Below are positions 50,813 to 60,480 of a DNA stretch of 64,000 nt, in pieces. The notes beneath the pieces are model-generated. The model searched no databases, had not been told where the DNA came from, and saw nothing but the letters and a program-made list of their open reading frames with translations. Where the stretch lies: contig JAQVXV010000001.1 in the NCBI GenBank assembly GCA_028708945.1, forward strand, positions 62,001-126,000. The letters are read 5' to 3'. Each line of letters opens with the position of its first letter. The stretch's first letter is position 1. Both the position numbers and the translations under genes were made by a program. Source of the DNA: Bacilli bacterium (GTDB lineage Bacteria; Bacillota_I; Bacilli_A; RF39; UBA660).

Positions 50813-51681
50813 GTTTCCCATAATAATAAGTTATCGCCTATTTCGTTCGTTATTAAATTTTCATTTAACATATAAGATAGATAACATTTAATAGTTGTTG
50901 CAATTATATTATATTGAATTGAATTCATTTTCATATGAAAGTGATCAAATATAGCTTTCATTATTTCATCAAATGTTTTAGGATTATTGCAAATATCCTT
51001 TAATAAATCAATTGAATAATTTATATTTTTTTTATTTTCTTCTACTAATTCACCTACATTTTCAGATGTTTCACCATGGCTTGGAACAAAATAAGTTCCT
51101 TTGATATTTTTAATTTTATTTAAAGTTTTAAAATTCGTCTCAATATCATAAACAAATTGAAGTCTTGCCTTATTTAAAAGATTTATCCCAGTTACTGCAT
51201 CCGATAAAAATATAACATCGTCATCGGTTTTAAAGCCAATCATGTCTTCAAGGTGTCCAGGGAGGTCTATAATTTCAAAACATTCAGGTAAAATATTGTT
51301 TTCTATTTGAGCAACTTCTGATTTTAGAGGCACTAATAGAGGATGACTTAATTCTTTTGAAGGATATCCACCATATGCTATAACGGTTTGTAAATGAGGA
51401 TGTTCACAAAGTAGAATATTCATTTTATTAGTATAGATCGGAATATTTAATTCATTTTGAATGTAATTATTGCCACCGATGTGGTCAGCATGAGCATGTG
51501 TATTAACAACGCATTTTATATTCCAGTTATTATTTTGGCATATTTCAAGGATCTGTTTTGCAGAATCATTATTTAAGCCTGTATCAATTACAACGACATC
51601 ATTATTATTAAATAAATAAAAACCAATATTGGTCTTTCCATAAAGTACAAAAGTATTTTTTCCTAATTGTTCTAATTTCAT
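50794..51681 (-). CDS. MBL-fold metallo-hydrolase
   Basis: 295 residues behind AGGTGAT. VVNTHAHADHIGG supplies the HxHxDH zinc motif (about residues 58-66); LPGHLEDMIG, FLSDAV and VPSHGE provide further ligands. The C-terminal about 85 residues are a helical domain, as in several beta-lactamase-like hydrolases of Firmicutes. Substrate unknown; a glyoxalase-II or lactonase role is possible but not supported. Confidence 0.88.
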   Translation of the reverse strand: MKLEQLGKNTFVLYGKTNIGFYLFNNNDVVVIDTGLNNDSAKQILEICQNNNWNIKCVVNTHAHADHIGGNNYIQNELNIPIYTNKMNILLCEHPHLQTVIAYGGYPSKELSHPLLVPLKSEVAQIENNILPECFEIIDLPGHLEDMIGFKTDDDVIFLSDAVTGINLLNKARLQFVYDIETNFKTLNKIKNIKGTYFVPSHGETSENVGELVEENKKNINYSIDLLKDICNNPKTFDEIMKAIFDHFHMKMNSIQYNIIATTIKCYLSYMLNENLITNEIGDNLLLWETTKKKG

Positions 51682-51801
51682 ATAATCACCTTGTTGATTA
51701 TAACATATTTAAATTAATTTAAACAATATTGTCGATATTTGAAATGTTAAACTACTTCTATCTTTTAACTTAAATTTATATATTTTATTGAAGGAGATGC
51801 T

Positions 51802-54369
51802 ATGGATAGAATATATGGACTAAATGATGCAGAAGTTTTAGAAAGTAAGAAAAAATATGGAAGTAATGATATAACTAAAACAAGAAGAAATAGTTTTTTT
51901 AAAATGTTGATAGAATCCTTAGGGGATCCTATAATTAAAATATTGCTTATAGCTTTAGCGATTAAAGTGATTTTTTTGCTAAAACAGCATGATTGGTATG
52001 AAACTATTGGAATAGTAATTGCTATTTTTTTAGCATCTTTTATATCTACTATATCAGAGTATGGTAGTGAAAAAGTTTTTAAAAAATTACAAGAGGAAGC
52101 TTCTAAGTTAAAAGTAAGAGTCAAAAGAAATAAAAGAATAATTGAGATTAATATTAATGACGTAGTTGTAGGTGACATTGTGCTTTTATCAACTGGGGAT
52201 AAAATACCTGCTGATGGAATTGTTATTGAAGGTGAAATAGGGGTTGATGAGTCTTCAATAAATGGTGAAACCAAAGAAAAATATAAGCGCAAAAGTGATA
52301 ATGTTGAAGAATCAATGCTTTTTAGAGGAACAACGGTATACAATAAAAATGCAATTATGAGAGTAACTAAAGTTGGGGATAATACTTTTTATGGTAAATT
52401 AGCACAGGAAGTTCAAGTTAAGGCTAGTGACAGTCCATTAAAATTAAGACTTCGTACTCTAGCGCAATTTATCAGTAAAATAGGATATGTATGTGCTTTC
52501 TTAGTTAGTCTTTCTTATCTTTTTTCTAATATTGTTTTACAAAACAATTTTAATTTTATAAGAATAGGTGAAACTATTACAAATGGACCTTTAATGATAG
52601 GACATTTACTGTATGCGGCAACTTTGATGGTCACTGTTATAGTAGTTGCAGTTCCGGAAGGTTTGCCGATGATGATTACTTTAGTACTTTCATCTAATAT
52701 GCGCAAAATGATTAAAAATAATGTACTTGTTAGAAAACTAGTAGGAATTGAAACTGCTGGAAATATAAATGTTTTATTAACAGATAAAACAGGTACTTTA
52801 ACAAAAGGAAAGTTAGAAGTATCTGAGTTTGTAACAGCATCTTTAAGGCGTTATAAGAATGTGTTTGAACTTCAAAAAAAAGGAATATATGAAATTGCCA
52901 AGACTTCAATGCTTGTAAATAATGAATCAAATTATGATGGGGACGTGATTGGTGGAAATACAACAGATAAGGCTTTGGCAAATTTTTTTAAAGAGCCGGT
53001 AGAAAAAGACGTTATTAAAGTTATTCCTTTTGATAGTAAAAATAAATTTTCAATGGTTACTTTAAGAAGTGGTTTAGGACTAATAAAAGGTGCTCCAGAA
53101 AAAATTATTCCTTATTGTACAAAATATTATGATGATGACGGGAATATTAAAAGTTTATTGAGTAAAAGAGAGATAAATAGGGATATAGAACAATATACTA
53201 AAAAAGGTATTAGGGTTTTAGTTATGGCTTCTTTTAAAGAAAATGTAAAAAGTTTAACTTATATTGGTTTAGTTGCTATAAAAGATGAAATAAGAGATGA
53301 TGTTAAAGAGACAATTGAAACTGTTAAAAAAGCTCATATAAATATTATTATGATAACGGGTGATAATAAAGAAACGGCGATTAATATTGCCGAGGAATTA
53401 AATTTATTAGAAGGTGGTATTGTTTTAACTAGTAGTGAGCTTGATATGAAAACAGATGAAGAAATAAAAAAAATATTACCTTCATTAAAGGTAATTGCAA
53501 GAGCATTGCCACAAGATAAAAGTAGATTAGTAAGAATCTGTCAAGAAATGGATTTGGTAGTTGGAATGACTGGAGATGGCGTTAATGATGCACCGGCTTT
53601 AAAACAGGCTGACGTAGGATTTGCAATGGGTAGTGGAACAGAGGTGGCAAAGGAAGCTTCTGATATTGTTTTACTTGATAATAGTTTTAATTCAATTGGA
53701 ACTTCAATTTTATATGGTAGAACAATATTTAAAAGTATTAGAAGATTTATAATATTTCAATTAACAGTCAATTTATGTGCAGTTAGTTTATCAATTGTCG
53801 GACCTTTTATTGGAATAGAAACACCAGTAACAGTTATACAAATGTTATGGATTAATATGGTAATGGATACTTTAGCTGGCTTAGCATTCTCTTTTGAGCC
53901 TCCATTAAAGGAATATATGGAAGAACATCCTAAGAAAAAAGATGAACAAATTGTTAATAAATATATGATAGAAGCAATACTATTTACAGGGATTTACTCT
54001 TCTTTATTGTGTATTATATTTTTAAAAAGCGATTTATTAAATGCTTTATTTGGAAACAATCAATTAACTATTTTAACAGCATTTTTTGGATTATTTATAT
54101 TTGTTTCAATTTTTAATTGTTTTAATGCTAGAACTAACAGGTTAAATATTTTTGCAAATATTAGTAAAAATAAAGTGTTTTTGTTTATTATATTGCTTAT
54201 TGTAATTATTCAGTTGATACTTATTTATTTTGGTGGCACTTTATTTAGGACTAATGGATTAATGTTTAAAGAACTGATTGCTATTATTTTGCTAGCAACA
54301 ACTGTAATTCCAATTGACTTTTTAAGGAAAGTTTATTTAAGAAAAAAGAATAATTATGAGGGGGTTTAA
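51802..54369 (+). CDS. Calcium-type P-type ATPase (P2 family)
   Basis: 855 residues behind GAAGGAG. Motifs: DESSINGETKEK (actuator domain, NGE replacing the usual TGE), VPEGLP (transmembrane helix 4 Ca site), DKTGTLT with the phosphorylated Asp, KGAPE nucleotide domain, and TGDGVNDAPALK hinge. About ten membrane helices. It pumps Ca or a related cation out of the cell. NGE for TGE in the dephosphorylation loop is a small deviation. It is a single-gene unit closed by a bidirectional terminator. Confidence 0.93.
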   Translation: MDRIYGLNDAEVLESKKKYGSNDITKTRRNSFFKMLIESLGDPIIKILLIALAIKVIFLLKQHDWYETIGIVIAIFLASFISTISEYGSEKVFKKLQEEASKLKVRVKRNKRIIEININDVVVGDIVLLSTGDKIPADGIVIEGEIGVDESSINGETKEKYKRKSDNVEESMLFRGTTVYNKNAIMRVTKVGDNTFYGKLAQEVQVKASDSPLKLRLRTLAQFISKIGYVCAFLVSLSYLFSNIVLQNNFNFIRIGETITNGPLMIGHLLYAATLMVTVIVVAVPEGLPMMITLVLSSNMRKMIKNNVLVRKLVGIETAGNINVLLTDKTGTLTKGKLEVSEFVTASLRRYKNVFELQKKGIYEIAKTSMLVNNESNYDGDVIGGNTTDKALANFFKEPVEKDVIKVIPFDSKNKFSMVTLRSGLGLIKGAPEKIIPYCTKYYDDDGNIKSLLSKREINRDIEQYTKKGIRVLVMASFKENVKSLTYIGLVAIKDEIRDDVKETIETVKKAHINIIMITGDNKETAINIAEELNLLEGGIVLTSSELDMKTDEEIKKILPSLKVIARALPQDKSRLVRICQEMDLVVGMTGDGVNDAPALKQADVGFAMGSGTEVAKEASDIVLLDNSFNSIGTSILYGRTIFKSIRRFIIFQLTVNLCAVSLSIVGPFIGIETPVTVIQMLWINMVMDTLAGLAFSFEPPLKEYMEEHPKKKDEQIVNKYMIEAILFTGIYSSLLCIIFLKSDLLNALFGNNQLTILTAFFGLFIFVSIFNCFNARTNRLNIFANISKNKVFLFIILLIVIIQLILIYFGGTLFRTNGLMFKELIAIILLATTVIPIDFLRKVYLRKKNNYEGV

Positions 54370-54370
54370 A

Positions 54371-54395
54371 AAAAACAGGTCAATCCTGTTTTTTT
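54371..54395. terminator. Bidirectional terminator between P-type ATPase and COG2509 gene
   Basis: AAAAACAGG pairs with CCTGTTTTT around TCAAT, with A- and T-runs on both sides. Confidence 0.75.
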
Positions 54396-55750
54396 AATAT
54401 ATCTCTAGCAGCAATAACGCCACTTATGGAAGCTTGCATTAATCCTCTTGTGATTCCTGCACCATCCCCTATAGCGTATATGCCTTTACTTGCAGTTTCT
54501 AAGTTATTATTTACAATTATTTTTGAAGAATAAAATTTAACCTCTACACCATATAAAATAGTATCTTTTCCTGATATTCCAGGACAAATTTTTTCTAATT
54601 CATCAAATGTTTCTAAAATAGCGTTTAATATTCTTCCAGGAAGTGCGAACGACAAGTCTCCAGGAACAGCATCTGCTAAAGTAGGAGTATAAGTTAATTT
54701 TTTTATACGATTAGCAGTAGATCTTTTACCCTCTTTTAAGTCACATAACCTTTGAACCATTATCTTGCCACCTGTAAGCATATTTGAAAGTCTGGCAATG
54801 TATTTTCCATATTCGATTGGTTTATCAAAAGGGTCTGTAAAATGCGCTGAAACTAATAGAGCAAAATTAGTTAAATTGCTTTTTTCATTTTTAAAACTAT
54901 GCCCATTTACACACGCTAAATTATCATCATAATTCTCTTGGGTTACAAAACCACCCGGATTCATACAAAATGTTCTAACGACATTTTCAGTTGTCTTAGA
55001 TGTGTTATATATTTTAAATTCATATAATTGATCTGTTAAAGCATCTGTTATAGACCTTGGAAGTTCAACACGAACACCAATATCAACTTGATTGTTGACA
55101 CTTTTAATTTTGTTTTCTTTACATTTGTTATATAACCACTCAGAACCGCTTCTACCAACTGCTAAAACTATGTTTTCACATGGATATCTATTGTCTTTGG
55201 TTATAATTACTTTATTTTTAAAATCCACATCTATTGTTTCTTTTAAAGTTAAAATGGTAACATTTTTAAAAGATAACAAGTAATCGTACATTCTATCCAT
55301 AATAGCTGCACTTTTTTCTGTACCTAGATGTCTTATTGGACATTTAACAAATCTTAAACCAACTTTACTGCAATCGTATTCCATTTGTTCTGCAAATTTT
55401 TGATTGTAGGATATCTTTTTAGTGCCACCATATTCGATATATACTTTATCGACATAATCGATTAATTCGTTTAATTTTTCTTCGCCAACATAGTCTTCTA
55501 ACCATCCACCTACATCTTTAGAAAGTGATAATTTCCCATCACTGAATGCTCCAGCACCACCAAAGCCGGAAGATATGCTACAAGGTTGACATTCAATACA
55601 TTTTATAGTTTGTTTTTTAGGACAACCTCTCGTTTTTATATTTTTGCCTTTATCAAGCATTATTATTTTTAAATTAGGATTTGCCTTTAATAATTCTAAG
55701 GCTGTAAAGATACCTGCCGGTCCACAACCAACTATACCAACATCATACAT
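54380..55750 (-). CDS. FAD-dependent dehydrogenase of the COG2509 type
   Basis: 456 residues from the ATG behind AGAGGGATAGT; an earlier in-frame ATG 17 codons upstream has no ribosome site. VGIVGCGPAGIFTALEL is the FAD-binding motif; TRGCPKKQTIKCIECQPCSIS is a cysteine-bearing stretch, followed by GFGGAGAFSDGKL, then AVGRSG and a final AIGDGAGITRG. This combination defines the widespread but poorly characterised COG2509 flavoproteins. The four Cys may hold a metal or disulfide. The substrate is unknown. Confidence 0.88.
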   Translation of the reverse strand: MYDVGIVGCGPAGIFTALELLKANPNLKIIMLDKGKNIKTRGCPKKQTIKCIECQPCSISSGFGGAGAFSDGKLSLSKDVGGWLEDYVGEEKLNELIDYVDKVYIEYGGTKKISYNQKFAEQMEYDCSKVGLRFVKCPIRHLGTEKSAAIMDRMYDYLLSFKNVTILTLKETIDVDFKNKVIITKDNRYPCENIVLAVGRSGSEWLYNKCKENKIKSVNNQVDIGVRVELPRSITDALTDQLYEFKIYNTSKTTENVVRTFCMNPGGFVTQENYDDNLACVNGHSFKNEKSNLTNFALLVSAHFTDPFDKPIEYGKYIARLSNMLTGGKIMVQRLCDLKEGKRSTANRIKKLTYTPTLADAVPGDLSFALPGRILNAILETFDELEKICPGISGKDTILYGVEVKFYSSKIIVNNNLETASKGIYAIGDGAGITRGLMQASISGVIAARDILKKQD

Positions 55751-55822
55751 ACTATCCCTCTTTCCAATAACTATTTTATCATATATGCAATTTGATAACA
55801 ATAAGATTAATTAGGTGAAATC

Positions 55823-56605
55823 ATGATTTTGTTTATAAAAGGGCTAATAATTGGCTTAGGAAAAATAATCCCTGGCGTTAGTGGTGGAATGCTCGCAATC
55901 AGTCTAGGAGTATATGATAAAAGCATTAAAACAATCTCTAATTTTTTAAAAGATGTAAAAAACAATTCAAAATTTTTATCTGTTTTAGGATTAGGAATAT
56001 TAACTTCAATAGTATTAGGTAGCAATATTATATCTTATTCTTTAGATAAACATTATCTTACAACTATATTACTTTTTGTTGGCTTAATTATTGGAGGATT
56101 GCCATCTTTGTTTTTAAAAATTAAGGATAATTTTAGTGTTAAAAACCTTTTTTTGCTCTTTATTCCTTTAATTTTGATGTTTACATTTTCTTTAAACAAT
56201 GTATCTGTCAATATCGATATCGATAATAAAATTAATATATTTTTACTAGGGATTATTGAATCTATTACAATGATAATTCCTGGAATAAGTGGTACTGCTG
56301 TGTTTATGATTTTAAATTGTTACAATGAAATAATAATGGCTATAAGTGTTGTTGATTTAGGATTCTTGATTTATTTTATAATAGGTATAATTATAGGATC
56401 AATTGTAGTTATCAAAGGTGTCGACTACTGTTTAAAAAATTATGAAATCGGAAGTTATTTTCTAATTTTTGGTTTTGTTATTATGTCAATACTATTGCTC
56501 ATTTTTCAACTGTTTCAAAATAGCTATGATTTAATAGAAGTGTTAATAGGAATGTTTTTTATGTTTTTTGGAATATTAATTGGTTTTAAATTCGATAGAT
56601 TATGA
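55823..56605 (+). CDS. DUF368 polyprenyl-phosphate transporter (PopT-like)
   Basis: 260 residues behind TTAGGTGA. About eight membrane segments; IPGVSGGMLAISLGVYDK near the start and a second half-repeat SITMIIPGISGTAVFMIL show the duplicated GxSGG/GISGT motifs of DUF368. Recent work on this family (PopT) assigns flipping of undecaprenyl phosphate back to the cytoplasmic face, alongside DedA proteins. The gene starts a possible run with the SGNH protein 20 bases on. Confidence 0.88.
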   Translation: MILFIKGLIIGLGKIIPGVSGGMLAISLGVYDKSIKTISNFLKDVKNNSKFLSVLGLGILTSIVLGSNIISYSLDKHYLTTILLFVGLIIGGLPSLFLKIKDNFSVKNLFLLFIPLILMFTFSLNNVSVNIDIDNKINIFLLGIIESITMIIPGISGTAVFMILNCYNEIIMAISVVDLGFLIYFIIGIIIGSIVVIKGVDYCLKNYEIGSYFLIFGFVIMSILLLIFQLFQNSYDLIEVLIGMFFMFFGILIGFKFDRL

Positions 56606-56626
56606 TATAATCAAATAGGTGATAAT

Positions 56627-57853
56627 ATGGCGAGAAAGAAAGTAAAATTAAAGAAAAAAAATATTTTAAAATTATTACTATTTCTATTAATAATCTATTT
56701 TATTGTTAATACCTTATTTAATAATAAAGACTTTAAAGTAGAAATATTAAATGAACCAGTAGTAATAGATAAAGAAGGAAACCTTGAATTAAAATTTAAG
56801 GCTACTTATAAAAAAGAAGACGTGACTGAAAAAGTTGTATTCAGTGCAAATCAAAACGATTTAAATGTAAATAAATATAAGATAACATTTAAGTATAATT
56901 TAAATGAAAAAGATTATGAACTAATCATTTCAGTTAAAATAAAAGATGAAATTGATCCTGTTATTACACTTGATGGTGGTAATGAAATAGTTTTAACAAT
57001 AGGGGATAACTATAAAGAACCAGGATATAAAGTTTTAGATAATTTTGATAAGGATATCACTTCAAAGGTAAAAGTAGAAGGCAAAGTTAATGCATCTAAA
57101 AAGGGTGCTTATATTATTAAATATAGTGTAAGTGATAGTAGCAATAATAAAGCAGAAGTTATTCGTACTGTAAATGTTACCGAAAGTCGTTTAGATCTAA
57201 ATAAAAAAGATTTTAGTTTAGATGGGCTATACCCTAATACTTTAATTGTAAAATCAGAATACCGAGAAGGTTATGCTGATGACTTTATAATTGCTGGTGA
57301 TTCAGTAGCACTCTATTATGTTATGAATCAAATAATACCTGGAAGTAGGTTATGGCATAAAAATGGAATAAATCCAGAAACTGCTCTTACTAACGAAATT
57401 TTTGTTAGTCATCAAGAAACTGGTAAAACATTTATTGAAGTATTTGAGGAAAAGAAACCCAAAAAAGTTATATTCACGCTTGGGACTAACAGTGTATCAT
57501 TTATGGAAGTAAATTTCTTTATTTCAAATTATAAAAAATTATTAGAAGGAATTAAAAAAGCTAGTCCCGATACCTTATTAGTTGTTCAATCGATACCGCC
57601 AGTTGCAAAAATAAGTGACGACACAGGAAAAATAACAAACGATAAAATTAATAAATTCAATTATTATTTATTAAAATTGTGTGATGAATTAAATATTCCG
57701 TTTTTAAATTCTGCCGAAGTGCTAAAAGATTCACAAGGTAATTTAAAAGATGAATATGCTAGATTAGATGAAAAAGAAACACCTGGTGTTCATTTAAGTA
57801 AAGAAGGAAATAAAGTTATATATGACTATATAAACAGCCATGTTATAAAATAG
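56627..57853 (+). CDS. Membrane-anchored SGNH hydrolase-like protein with DUF5011-like domain
   Basis: 408 residues behind AGGTGATAAT. A basic start and one membrane helix (about 12-31) anchor it. A DUF5011/HYR-like beta domain covers about residues 105-190 (VITLDGGNEIVLTIGDN, then YKEPGYKVLDN). The C-terminal SGNH-like domain has IAGDSVALY (Ser), TLGTNSVS (Asn) and GVHLSKEG (His). The Asp three residues before the His in most SGNH enzymes is Pro here. A wall O-acetyl-esterase/transferase role is suggested by the layout only. Confidence 0.75.
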   Translation: MARKKVKLKKKNILKLLLFLLIIYFIVNTLFNNKDFKVEILNEPVVIDKEGNLELKFKATYKKEDVTEKVVFSANQNDLNVNKYKITFKYNLNEKDYELIISVKIKDEIDPVITLDGGNEIVLTIGDNYKEPGYKVLDNFDKDITSKVKVEGKVNASKKGAYIIKYSVSDSSNNKAEVIRTVNVTESRLDLNKKDFSLDGLYPNTLIVKSEYREGYADDFIIAGDSVALYYVMNQIIPGSRLWHKNGINPETALTNEIFVSHQETGKTFIEVFEEKKPKKVIFTLGTNSVSFMEVNFFISNYKKLLEGIKKASPDTLLVVQSIPPVAKISDDTGKITNDKINKFNYYLLKLCDELNIPFLNSAEVLKDSQGNLKDEYARLDEKETPGVHLSKEGNKVIYDYINSHVIK

Positions 57854-57896
57854 TCAAAAAAATGAGTTTTATTCATAGACTATAATGAGGTGGAAT

Positions 57897-58232
57897 ATGA
57901 ATAAAAAGTTACCGGGCGTATTTGCCAATAAAAATATCGGCGATCTAAAAAACAATAATAATGTATATTGTTCTTATGAAGATAGAAGTCCTCAAAAAGA
58001 TAGTAGTGCAAGAACTAGTTTAATAGGTCAAAACGTTAATCAAAAGATAAACACAATTTTCAAATCTTCAAATTATATATATAAAGCTGATGTAGTTATA
58101 ACTTTAGAAAAAGGAACCGTAACAAAGAGAATAATTGGTAAAAATAGTACAAGTTTAATTACAAGTGAGAATGAATTAATACCAATATCTTCTATAATCG
58201 ATATTGATTACCAAAATAAAAATCAAGAATAA
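57897..58232 (+). CDS. Hypothetical soluble protein
   Basis: 111 residues from the ATG behind GAGGTGG; an earlier ATG four codons upstream overlaps that site. The protein is Asn- and Ser-rich with a stretch (DVVITLEKGTVTKRIIGKN) that may be a beta domain. No motif, no membrane segment. It ends in a strong terminator. Confidence 0.5.
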   Translation: MNKKLPGVFANKNIGDLKNNNNVYCSYEDRSPQKDSSARTSLIGQNVNQKINTIFKSSNYIYKADVVITLEKGTVTKRIIGKNSTSLITSENELIPISSIIDIDYQNKNQE

Positions 58233-58246
58233 TCTTGATTTTTTTG
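58218..58246 (+). terminator. Terminator after the hypothetical gene
   Basis: AAAATCAAGA pairs with TCTTGATTTT around ATAA, followed by TTT. Confidence 0.75.
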
Positions 58247-58253
58247 AATAAAA

Positions 58254-58682
58254 CTAAATGCAGTCAACAAAAGTATCATTTAAACATCTAATTGCACAAC
58301 AACAATCTAAATTCATTGTAAAAAAACTATTTGTAGCAGTGTAAGGTGCTAAACTTGATTCTGTATCACAACGGTTTCTTTTTAAAACTCTGAAAGTTGC
58401 ACAATTACCATCTAATTTTTCTACTCTAAATACGCATGAGCTTTCTTCTGTATTTTGGCAATCACTAGTTTTGGAAACTGGCATTGAGAAAGGAACTCCG
58501 TTTCCAGCACAAGTATATAATACGACAGGTCTTGTGTTACATTTAAATTTAGTAGCACCGCTTCCAAGGAAACCCTTATCACAAGAATCTAAACAAGTAT
58601 CGACACAATCAGCGTTTTGTTGTAGTATGTTTATAACTGATAGTATTTCTGCGATGCAACTAGATTTTTCTTTATTACACAT
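58254..58682 (-). CDS. CotY/CotZ-family spore coat or exosporium protein
   Basis: 142 residues from the ATG behind GGGGTGGATTAT; nine codons upstream another ATG lacks a site. It is very Cys-rich (CVDTCLDSC, CNTRPVVLYTC, CCCAIRC). SSCVFRVEKLDGNCATFRVL and FTMNLDCCCAIRCLNDTF are the CotY/CotZ core that forms the cross-linked spore crust. Length matches CotZ. It is a monocistronic minus-strand gene. A CATATTAAT sequence lies upstream but fits the sporulation -10 pattern less well than those of the other coat-like genes. Confidence 0.88.
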   Translation of the reverse strand: MCNKEKSSCIAEILSVINILQQNADCVDTCLDSCDKGFLGSGATKFKCNTRPVVLYTCAGNGVPFSMPVSKTSDCQNTEESSCVFRVEKLDGNCATFRVLKRNRCDTESSLAPYTATNSFFTMNLDCCCAIRCLNDTFVDCI

Positions 58683-58886
58683 ATAATCCACCCCTTCTTT
58701 TATTTTCATTAATATGATATTCGCTAATTAGTTTTCAGTGTAAATAATTAACCTATAAACATTTTATTATTAAATTTGTTTATCAGTATAGTATATGTAT
58801 AGGGGAATTTAAATTTCTTGAAAAAGTTGAAAAAAATAAATAAAAATGTTACAATTTGGTTATAATTATAATGAGAAGAGGAAAAT

Positions 58887-59486
58887 ATGAATAAAAAAGG
58901 ATTTTCTTTAGTCGAAATGTTGGGAATAATAATAATTTTGAGTATTTTGTTTTTGATATCGTTCGTAGCAATAGATCAAAGATTAGGAAAAGAAAGAGAT
59001 ATTCTATATATTGTTCAATTAAATGAAATGAAAATAAACCTTGAAGATTGGTCTTTAGATGATACTAGGTTGAGACCTTTATATGCAAGTGAAGTCTTAT
59101 ATTTAACTTTAGCACAATTAAAATATGCGGGTTATGTCGATAGAGCAGTTGAAAATCCAAAAACAAATAAACCTTTTGCAAACTATATGACGTTTAAAAT
59201 ATCTTTGACTGGTAGAAAGTATAATTTCGAAATAGTTGAATCGACAATTGCGGATACTAAAGATAGAGTAGATAATATAATAACTTTAAAGGGAAATCCT
59301 GTTGAGGTATATAGTATGACAGGGGCTGGATATATTGATCCGGGTTATACAGCTAGAAAAGGTTTAGTTGATGCTACTGACGAGGTTAATGTTTCGGGAA
59401 TTGTTAATTTATCTACAAAAGGTGTGTATCAAATAACTTATTCTTTGGGAGATACAAAGGTAATAAGAAATATAATAGTAAGATAA
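58887..59486 (+). CDS. Prepilin-like protein with DUF5011-like C-terminus
   Basis: 199 residues behind AGAAGAGG. The start MNKKGFSLVEMLGIIIILSI is a type IV prepilin signal (GF-SLVE). A short helical part follows, then from about residue 128 a DUF5011-like domain (ITLKGNPVEVYSMTGAG, then YIDPGYTARKG ... GVYQITYSLGD). The same domain type is in the SGNH protein 2.3 kb upstream. Unlike the 22-25 kb adhesins it is short and lacks lectin-like modules. No pilus assembly gene is in this window. Confidence 0.75.
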   Translation: MNKKGFSLVEMLGIIIILSILFLISFVAIDQRLGKERDILYIVQLNEMKINLEDWSLDDTRLRPLYASEVLYLTLAQLKYAGYVDRAVENPKTNKPFANYMTFKISLTGRKYNFEIVESTIADTKDRVDNIITLKGNPVEVYSMTGAGYIDPGYTARKGLVDATDEVNVSGIVNLSTKGVYQITYSLGDTKVIRNIIVR

Positions 59487-59499
59487 TCTTACTTTTTTA
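59476..59499 (+). terminator. Terminator after the prepilin gene
   Basis: AGTAAG pairs with CTTACT around ATAAT, then TTTTTT; overlaps the stop codon. Confidence 0.6.
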
Positions 59500-59542
59500 T
59501 TGCATAAAAATGATGAACTCATATAATGTAATGAGGTGATTT

Positions 59543-60001
59543 ATGTATACTATTTATCAAGTAAGAAATGGTGATACTTTAGAAAGTGTTGCACAAAGAT
59601 TTAATACAACAGCTGAATTTTTAAATACAATTAATGGATTTCCAAATGATTTTCAATTAGTTCCAGGTACTAATGTAATTGTTCCGGGCACACGAAACGA
59701 GATATTTTTTAAATATACGATAAAAGCTGGAGATTCTCTTTATTCAATTGCAAACCGATATGGTGTGAGTGTTGACAATCTAGCACTTTTAAACGGTCTA
59801 TCAAAAGAAGAATATATCTATCCTAATCAAGAAATAATTATTCCACGTTCTGATGTAGGAATATTTATTACTAAAGAAGGCGATACTTTAGGTAGTGTCA
59901 GTGAACAACTGGGATTAACAAAAGATGACTTATTAAATCAAAATGCCAGCATATATTTGCAACCAGAACAATTAATAGTTTATAAAAAAGAGGAAAGTTA
60001 G
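59543..60001 (+). CDS. LysM-domain protein (three repeats)
   Basis: 152 residues behind TGAGGTGAT. Three LysM units: VRNGDTLESVAQRFN (from about residue 6), IKAGDSLYSIANRYG (about 62), and TKEGDTLGSVSEQLG (about 112), each ending in (V/I)(I/P)VP-like strands. LysM binds peptidoglycan or chitin-like glycans. There is no signal peptide, so it may act on the spore (cortex/coat side, as in SafA-type proteins) or be released otherwise; this is an inference. Confidence 0.85.
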   Translation: MYTIYQVRNGDTLESVAQRFNTTAEFLNTINGFPNDFQLVPGTNVIVPGTRNEIFFKYTIKAGDSLYSIANRYGVSVDNLALLNGLSKEEYIYPNQEIIIPRSDVGIFITKEGDTLGSVSEQLGLTKDDLLNQNASIYLQPEQLIVYKKEES

Positions 60002-60018
60002 TAAAAACTCTTTTTTTA
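59988..60018 (+). terminator. Terminator after the LysM gene
   Basis: AAAAAGAG pairs with CTCTTTTT across a loop containing the stop codon, followed by TTATT. Confidence 0.55.
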
Positions 60019-60053
60019 TTCTAAAAAAATGTTATAATTTATATGGTGGAAAT

Positions 60054-60476
60054 ATGAAAAAAGAATTATTAAAAATTATATTTTTATTTATAATGACAAC
60101 AATGTTAGTAGGATGTACTAAAGGTAAATTAATAGAAATTGATTTTCAAGAACTTAATATTAAATTAGATAATAAAGAAAGTTTTGTTTTAGTAGTTGCT
60201 CGAGAGGATTGCTCACATTGTCAAAACTATAATAAAACTTTAAATCAATTGATAAACAAACATAATGTTGATATACATATAATAGATGTTTCTCTTTTAG
60301 AGGAAAGTGAAGAAAATATATTTACATCTTTGTTTTCTTTTCCAAGAGGTTTATCAACGCCAACAACTATATTTGTTGAAAATGGAAAAGAGACGACAAC
60401 ATATGATAGGATAACAGGAGCAGCAAGTTTAACAGAAGTTGTTTCAAGTTTAACGAAAAAAGGATATTTGGGGTGA
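60054..60476 (+). CDS. Thioredoxin-fold lipoprotein
   Basis: 140 residues. Lipoprotein signal with lipobox LVGC (Cys at about residue 21). The redox motif CSHC (about residues 53-56, in VVAREDCSHCQNYNK) and the cis-Pro loop LSTPTTIFVENGK fit a thioredoxin-like fold on the outer face of the membrane. It is followed by the AAA+ gene after four bases and is thus probably in one unit with it. Confidence 0.8.
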   Translation: MKKELLKIIFLFIMTTMLVGCTKGKLIEIDFQELNIKLDNKESFVLVVAREDCSHCQNYNKTLNQLINKHNVDIHIIDVSLLEESEENIFTSLFSFPRGLSTPTTIFVENGKETTTYDRITGAASLTEVVSSLTKKGYLG

Positions 60477-60480
60477 AATC

